Positions 59,240 to 64,000 of a DNA stretch of 64,000 nucleotides are shown piece by piece. Made by a program: the position numbers and the translations under genes. The notes under the pieces were generated by a model. That model was not told where the DNA came from, did no database searches, and saw nothing but the letters and a program-made list of their open reading frames with translations. This DNA comes from Alistipes communis (GTDB lineage Bacteria; Bacteroidota; Bacteroidia; Bacteroidales; Rikenellaceae), in NCBI RefSeq assembly GCF_006542665.1, contig NZ_AP019735.1:1240001-1304000 (forward strand), read 5' to 3'. Within the stretch, counting starts at the first letter, position 1; the number at the start of each line of letters is the position of its first letter.

Positions 59240-59280
59240 AAAGCCGCCGGACCGACACACCGGCGGCTTTCGTGTTTTTA
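59240..59280 (+). terminator. terminator after the small secreted protein
   Basis: An 11-bp stem (59240-59250 with 59260-59270) followed by CGTGTTTTTA. Confidence 0.8.
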
Positions 59281-59350
59281 AGTATTTTCACGTAGGGAAA
59301 TCCGGGAATATCTTTCGAACTTTGCGGCTGCAAAACAATCCTTACGATCC

Positions 59351-60424
59351 ATGAAGAGACTCCTCCTTGCGCTGGCGGTCGCCGCCGGCCTCTTTCCGGC
59401 GACACGGGGCGCCGCGCAGCAGCGCGACTCGCTCGCTGCTACCGTCGAACGCCTCTCGGCGGAGGTCGAAACGCTCAAAGGCCGGTCGGCGGCCGCCGAC
59501 CGGATCCTGTCGCGCCTCCCGCGCATCTCCGGCTATCTGCAACTGGGTTACGAATGGAGCGACGACGCATCGACCTTCTTCGTCAAACGCGCCCGCGTGG
59601 ACTTCCAGGGCGACATTTCGCCCAAGATCGACTACCGGCTGCAACTCGAATTCGCATCGCCCAAGATCGTCGACATCTACCTGCGCTACAAACCGCTGGA
59701 AGCCCTCAACGTGCAGGTCGGACAATTCAAGGTTCCGTTCTCGATCGAGAACACGCACTACGTGCCGCTCAAATACGAATTCATCGAATATTCGATGGCG
59801 GTCTGCCGCCTGATGGGGTTCACCGACGTCTGCGGCGTCAACGCCACGGGACGCGACCTGGGCGCACAGCTCTACGGCGGATTGATCGACCGCGACGGAT
59901 ACAGCATCCTCAACTACAACGTCGGCGTATTCAACGGCGAAGGGATCAACACCAAGGACAAGAACAAGAGCAAGGACGTCGTGGCGCGGTTGATGGTTCA
60001 ACCCCTGCGCGCACTCTCCTTCGCGGGATACTACTACTGGGGCGAAGTAGGCGCCGATTACGCCCGACGCACGCGCTACGGCGGCGGCGTATGCTACGAC
60101 GACGGACGCTGGATCGCCCGCGGCGAGTATATCGCCGGCCGTACCGGCATCGTCTCGCCCGACGTGGCCACACCGTTCGACAGCCGCGGCTACTACGCGA
60201 TGGCCGCCTGCTGGGTGACCCCCAAGTGGCTGCCGGCCGCGCGGTTCGAGCAGTTCGACGAAGTGGCGGGACGCTCCGCATCGCGGCAGACCAACTACAC
60301 GGCGGGCGTCACCTGGCAGCCCTTCAAGCATCTGCGCTGCCAGCTCAACTACATCTATGAACAATACGGCGGCACGAATCCCGACCGCAACGTCGTAAAG
60401 GCGATGCTCACGGGCATCTTCTGA
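59351..60424 (+). CDS. porin of the phosphate-selective OprO/OprP-like family
   Basis: A 357-residue outer-membrane porin. Signal peptide about 1-20 (LLALAVAAGLFPATRGAAQQ). A short coiled-coil (TVERLSAEVETLKGRS) precedes the barrel. Barrel features: ISGYLQLGYEWSDDASTFFV, KRARVDFQGDISPKIDYRLQ, VQVGQFKVPFSIENTHYVPL and the C-terminal LRCQLNYIYEQYG ending in Phe. Similar to Bacteroidete PF07396 porins. Solute unknown. It is a single gene closed by a hairpin. Confidence 0.88.
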   Translation: MKRLLLALAVAAGLFPATRGAAQQRDSLAATVERLSAEVETLKGRSAAADRILSRLPRISGYLQLGYEWSDDASTFFVKRARVDFQGDISPKIDYRLQLEFASPKIVDIYLRYKPLEALNVQVGQFKVPFSIENTHYVPLKYEFIEYSMAVCRLMGFTDVCGVNATGRDLGAQLYGGLIDRDGYSILNYNVGVFNGEGINTKDKNKSKDVVARLMVQPLRALSFAGYYYWGEVGADYARRTRYGGGVCYDDGRWIARGEYIAGRTGIVSPDVATPFDSRGYYAMAACWVTPKWLPAARFEQFDEVAGRSASRQTNYTAGVTWQPFKHLRCQLNYIYEQYGGTNPDRNVVKAMLTGIF

Positions 60425-60441
60425 ACACACCCCCGAAACGG

Positions 60442-60475
60442 AAACGGGCCGGTCTTCGAAGACCGGCCCGTTTTT
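60442..60475. terminator. bidirectional terminator
   Basis: A 15-bp stem (60442-60456 with 60459-60473) and 2-base loop followed by TT, between convergent genes. Confidence 0.8.
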
Positions 60476-60492
60476 CAATCCCTTCGCGACGC

Positions 60493-61398
60493 TCAGCGAA
60501 GCGTGAACTCCGAGAAGAGGAAATAGTGGTCACTGGGATACATCGCCCCCTTGCGGTCGCGCACGATCTCCGCATCGCACACCTCCACGTCGCCGCGATA
60601 GAAGATGAAATCGATGCGGTGCGACTTCTCGGGCTTGTACTCCTCGCCCTTGAAGGCATGGGCGGTGAAGCCCGTCTCGCCCGACCCGTGGACGCTCTCG
60701 TACATCTCGCGCCAGCCGTCGACCGTACGGATGTAGCCGATCGGCGCGCTGTCGATACCCGCGTTGAAATCGCCGCAGAGAATCTGCGGGAAATCGGGAG
60801 CGTACTGCGCGCACTCGTCCATCACCATGCGGATCTGCTCGCGGCGCGCCTCGTCGCTCTTGTGGTCGAGGTGCACATCCAATACGCGCAGCTCGCGGCC
60901 CGAACGTTTGTCGCGCAGCCGCACCCAGTTGCAGTGGCGCGCCCGCGTGGTGTTCCACGAACAGCTGCCGCCAATGAGCGGCGTCTCCGACAGCCAGTAG
61001 CACCCTGCCGAGACGAACTCATAACGGTCGCGGCGGAAGAAGATCACGTTCTTGCCGATGAAATGATACCCTTCGGTATAAGGATCCATCTCCGGCCCTG
61101 CGAATCCGTAGGGCACGTAGCCGCGCAACTTCTCTTTCAGATAGGCGTAGGAGTCGTAGATCGCCTCCTGCAAGCAGATGATGTCGGGACGCCGCGAAAG
61201 GATCGTCTCGACGCACAGATCGCGGCGGTTCTCCCAGACCCGTTCGGGGTAGGGAGCGTCGGCTTCGAGCCCCGTGATACGGATGTTGCACGTCATCACG
61301 CGGTGGATGCCGTCGTCGGATTCAGCCTTTTCGCCGGCTTCGGCGGTACCGGCGAGCGACAGCAGCACACCGGTAATTATCAGAATCCTGCGGAACAT
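60493..61398 (-). CDS. secreted endonuclease/exonuclease/phosphatase family protein
   Basis: A 301-residue exported phosphoesterase of the DNase I-like fold. Signal peptide about 1-21 (RRILIITGVLLSLAGTAEA). Family motifs in order: RVMTCNIRI, RRPDIICLQEA (metal Glu), LRVLDVHLDHKSDEARREQI (catalytic His/Asp region), ILCGDFNAG and the terminal YPSDHYFLFSEFTLR (SDH). The substrate may be a nucleic acid, phospholipid or inositol phosphate. It lies 3 bases after the FAD-oxidoreductase stop, likely in one transcript. Confidence 0.9.
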   Translation of the reverse strand: MFRRILIITGVLLSLAGTAEAGEKAESDDGIHRVMTCNIRITGLEADAPYPERVWENRRDLCVETILSRRPDIICLQEAIYDSYAYLKEKLRGYVPYGFAGPEMDPYTEGYHFIGKNVIFFRRDRYEFVSAGCYWLSETPLIGGSCSWNTTRARHCNWVRLRDKRSGRELRVLDVHLDHKSDEARREQIRMVMDECAQYAPDFPQILCGDFNAGIDSAPIGYIRTVDGWREMYESVHGSGETGFTAHAFKGEEYKPEKSHRIDFIFYRGDVEVCDAEIVRDRKGAMYPSDHYFLFSEFTLR

Positions 61399-61401
61399 AC
61401 G

Positions 61402-62772
61402 CTACTCTCTGAAATATACGCCCTCCGCTTTGAGCGACTCTTGCAGTTTTCGGACGTCGAGGTCGCGCAGTTCGACATTCTCCTTGACGGAGAGTGCCGC
61501 AGCCTTGCCCGCAGCCTCGCCGAGAGCCATTGCAGGAGCCATGACGCGGGCGGAAGCCAATGCGAGATGCGTCATCGACACGTTGCGTCCGGCGACGATG
61601 AGGCCGTCGATTTTCTGCGGTATCAGACAGCGGTACGGGATGTCGTAGCAGTCCGGACACCAGTAGAGCGAGCAGTCGCCGCCCACCGGATGGTGAAGGT
61701 CCACCGGATAACTTGCGACGGAGATGACGTCGTCGAATCTGGCGCAGTTGAAGATGTCGTCCTCGGTCAGAATGTATTCCCCGACGATGCGACGGGTTTC
61801 GCGGATGCCCATGAACGGAGCGACGCGGTCCACGTATGCGTTCTCGAAACCGGGGATGTATGCTTTCAGATAGCGTACGATCTCCTCGTTCTGCTCGGCG
61901 CAGATGATCTCGCCCTGCGTGTACTGTGCAGGGTCGGTTGCGTCGATGCCGTTGACGCGCGACATGTTCACCCACCACTCGTCGGGAGCCATGCCCGTCA
62001 TGAAGATGGTACGCTCGACAGGGAGTTTGTAGCCTGCCTCGCGGGCCTTCTTGATTTGGTTGCGGAAGCCGACGAACGTACAGTTGTCGTCCGCGCGGAA
62101 GAACTCGTTGGGGATGAAGTCGATGTCGTATACGTCCGGATGGTCGGCCACGGCGTCGCGCAGTTTGCGCGAATCGACTCCGCGCATCGAAAACATGAGC
62201 GTCGGAGGCTGCGGGATGCCCTTTTCGTTGCCGTAGTTCATCGGTGCGCCTGCACGGTAGGCGATGTCGCCGTCGCCCGTACAGTCGATGACGCGCTTGG
62301 CGAGAATCGCTTCGCGCCCCTTTTTGGAGTCGATGATTACGCCTTTGACGGTGTTGCCCTCCATGATGACGTCGGTTGCGAAGGCGTACATCAGCAGGTC
62401 GATGCCGCACTCCTTGATAATCTGGAATGCCAGATGTTTCGTTCCCTCGGGGTCGATCATCGTAAGGCTGACGTGGAGCGGACATGCACGGTGGTGCGTA
62501 GCCAGCCCCTTCTCTTGCAGACGCTCGACGAACTGCAACGGCAGACCCTTGATGACGACGTTGCCTTTGCGCCCGAGGAATCCGAGCAGCGGCAGACCGA
62601 TGGTCATGTTGCCGCCCAAGAAACCGCGGCTCTCGACGAGCATTACTTTGGTGCCTTTCTCCAAAGCAGCCGCCTGGGCTGCCATAAGTCCCGCAGGGCC
62701 TGCGCCCACGACCAGGACATCCACCTCCGCACGCACCGGAATCCGCCGGGCCGGTTCTTCAATCTGTTTCAT
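61402..62772 (-). CDS. FAD-dependent oxidoreductase, copy 1
   Basis: A 456-residue flavoprotein when started at MKQIEEPARRIPVRAEVDVL, where the family normally begins. In-frame ATGs at 62814 and 62826 lie in AT-rich leader and repeat F. The Rossmann FAD site is VDVLVVGAGPAGLMAAQAAA; the second FAD motif is RVIDCTGDGDIAYRAGAPMN, and GRNVSMTHLALASARVMAPA is near the C-terminus. It belongs to the PF12831 (FAD-dependent oxidoreductase) group. No signal peptide. Substrate unknown. A close paralog lies upstream. Confidence 0.88.
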   Translation of the reverse strand: MKQIEEPARRIPVRAEVDVLVVGAGPAGLMAAQAAALEKGTKVMLVESRGFLGGNMTIGLPLLGFLGRKGNVVIKGLPLQFVERLQEKGLATHHRACPLHVSLTMIDPEGTKHLAFQIIKECGIDLLMYAFATDVIMEGNTVKGVIIDSKKGREAILAKRVIDCTGDGDIAYRAGAPMNYGNEKGIPQPPTLMFSMRGVDSRKLRDAVADHPDVYDIDFIPNEFFRADDNCTFVGFRNQIKKAREAGYKLPVERTIFMTGMAPDEWWVNMSRVNGIDATDPAQYTQGEIICAEQNEEIVRYLKAYIPGFENAYVDRVAPFMGIRETRRIVGEYILTEDDIFNCARFDDVISVASYPVDLHHPVGGDCSLYWCPDCYDIPYRCLIPQKIDGLIVAGRNVSMTHLALASARVMAPAMALGEAAGKAAALSVKENVELRDLDVRKLQESLKAEGVYFRE

Positions 62773-62814
62773 TTTCGGTATCGGTTGATGTTTTATCTTG
62801 AATTTATTCTTCAT

Positions 62815-62881
62815 TTTTCTCGCCATGGCATGGCTCGCGCAAGCGCGGCTCTGCTCATTCGGCTCAGCGAAAACGTCGGAT
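62815..62881 (-). repeat. dispersed hairpin repeat, copy F
   Basis: Core inverted repeat 62828-62854 with CGCGC/GCGCG pairing. On the minus strand it ends in CCATGGCGAGAAAA, in frame with the downstream flavoprotein gene. It lies between the two FAD paralogs. Confidence 0.8.
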
Positions 62882-62898
62882 GAATTAATCGGGTAATT

Positions 62899-64000
62899 CT
62901 ATCCCAAATAGGCGCCCGTCGCACGCAGTTCGGCGCGCAGCGCCTCCACGTCGAGGTCGGCGGGCTGCACGCCCGCCTTCAAGGCCAGCCGTGCGGCGCG
63001 TCCGGCCGCTTCGCCCAACGCCATGCAGGTCGACATGACGCGCGTCGAAGCCATCGCCTCGTGGTTCATCGACGAGCAGCGGCCCGCCACCAGCAGTCCC
63101 GCCACCCGTTCGGGCAGCAGGCAGCGGTAGGGAATGTCGTAACTGTCGTCGCAGAAGTGCATCGTGCAGTCGCCGCCCTTGGCGTGGTGGATGTCCACCG
63201 GATAACCCGCCACGGCGATCGCATCGCCGAAGCGGCGACACGCGATGATGTCCTCGGCCGTGAGGACGTATCTGCCCACGATCACGCGGCTCTCGCGGAT
63301 ACCCATGAAGGGAGCGACCTTCTCGATACGGGCGTCGGCGAAGCCCGGCACGAATTCGCGCAGGTAGCGCGCGATCTCGTAAATCTGTTTGCGTCCTTCG
63401 ATCTCCCCGTAGGTATAGCTCTCGGGACGGGTCGAATCGACGCCGCTCACGCGCGTCATGTTGACCCAGATCTCGTCGTCGGCAAGTCCCGTGATGAGGA
63501 TCGTGCGCGCCACCGGAATACGGTATCCGGCCGCCTGCGCCTGCCGGATCTGCGTGCGCAGCCCCACGGTGATGAATTTGCCCGTGCGGAACTGTTCGGG
63601 CGGCATGACGTCCATGTCGTAGACGTCGGGATGTCCGACGATCGCGTCGCGCAGCCGCTGCACGTCGACACCCTTCATGCAGAACATCAGCGTCGGCGGC
63701 TGCATGCCGCCTTCGGCGTCGCCCTTGCGGCACTCCACGCCCGCGCGGAAGGCCACGTCGCCGTCGCCCGTGCAGTCGATGACCGTTTTGGCCAGGATCG
63801 CTTCGCGGCCCGCCTTGCTCTCGACGACGACGCCCTTCACCGCATCCCCCTCGCGGATCGCATCGGCGAAAAAGGTGTAAAGCAATACCTCGACGCCCTT
63901 CTCCTCCATGATTTCGAGCGCCGTGCGCTTGACCTCCTCCTCGTCGATGATCGTCAGGCTCATGTGGTTCTTGCAGGGGCGGTGTTCGCTCGCCGCGCCG
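62899..64000 (-). CDS. FAD-dependent oxidoreductase, copy 2 (5' end beyond window)
   Basis: The frame stays open to the window edge, so the N-terminal FAD-binding part and start are missing. The visible 367 residues follow copy 1 closely: KTVIDCTGDGDVAFRAGVEC, TLMFCMKGVDVQRLRDAIVG, ITGLADDEIWVNMTRVSGVD and GRCSSMNHEAMASTRVMSTC. It is a tandem paralog (clearly over half identical by eye). A Met at 63963 is internal, not the start. Substrate unknown. Confidence 0.88.
   Translation of the reverse strand, partial: GAASEHRPCKNHMSLTIIDEEEVKRTALEIMEEKGVEVLLYTFFADAIREGDAVKGVVVESKAGREAILAKTVIDCTGDGDVAFRAGVECRKGDAEGGMQPPTLMFCMKGVDVQRLRDAIVGHPDVYDMDVMPPEQFRTGKFITVGLRTQIRQAQAAGYRIPVARTILITGLADDEIWVNMTRVSGVDSTRPESYTYGEIEGRKQIYEIARYLREFVPGFADARIEKVAPFMGIRESRVIVGRYVLTAEDIIACRRFGDAIAVAGYPVDIHHAKGGDCTMHFCDDSYDIPYRCLLPERVAGLLVAGRCSSMNHEAMASTRVMSTCMALGEAAGRAARLALKAGVQPADLDVEALRAELRATGAYLG

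Noticed and set aside
60526..62883. Long plus-strand frame opposite the EEP and FAD genes
   Set aside because: Antisense to two clear families with better coding character.

Overview
The window looks like a chromosome segment from a high-GC member of the Bacteroidales, most likely Alistipes or another Rikenellaceae. This rests on recognisable gene content (SusC/SusD pair, Bacteroidete-type lipoproteins, Bacteroides-like ribosomal proteins), on many upstream matches to the Bacteroidete -7 promoter box TAnnTTTG, and on weak use of Shine-Dalgarno sequences. The genus is an inference.

Layout. 116-2033 (+): pyrH, a membrane-anchored TlpA-like thioredoxin and frr. 2107-3459 (-): a MATE exporter whose long leader holds a strong promoter, a dispersed hairpin repeat, a 7-codon leader ORF and a terminator hairpin. 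4028-5707 (+): a propeller-like surface lipoprotein. 5803-6603 (-): a DeoR regulator. 7122-26484 (-): the str-S10-spc-alpha ribosomal supercluster from rpsL to rplQ, interrupted by two non-coding gaps (22675-23149 and 15395-16332). 27008-27084: tRNA-Ala(GGC), followed by a frameshifted DUF3575-like pseudogene.

28254-46543 is a polysaccharide utilisation locus for beta-mannan, probably galactomannan or glucomannan. It encodes a SusE/F-like lipoprotein (divergent), GH97, GH130 mannosylglucose phosphorylase, an MFS symporter, a 2-epimerase, an AraC regulator, two GH26 mannanase lipoproteins, a GH37-like lipoprotein, SusC, SusD and a putative glycan-binding lipoprotein. The logic is: surface cleavage to mannobiose, SusCD import, export across the inner membrane by the symporter, epimerisation to mannosyl-glucose, then phosphorolysis to mannose-1-phosphate and glucose. 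GH97 would trim alpha-galactosyl branches.

46617-64000 is housekeeping: a relic of the frr 3' end, leuS, two tandem esterase-like hydrolases, a DUF2023-like protein with flavodoxin, prfA, a YgiQ-type radical SAM protein, xerD, prmA, recO, a small secreted protein, a porin, a secreted EEP-family phosphoesterase, and two tandem FAD-dependent oxidoreductases (the last runs off the window).

The most unusual signals are a family of six covarying hairpin repeats that all sit in the same orientation ahead of a gene, and the apparent attenuator in front of the MATE exporter. No rRNA genes, CRISPR arrays, insertion sequences or prophage were seen.
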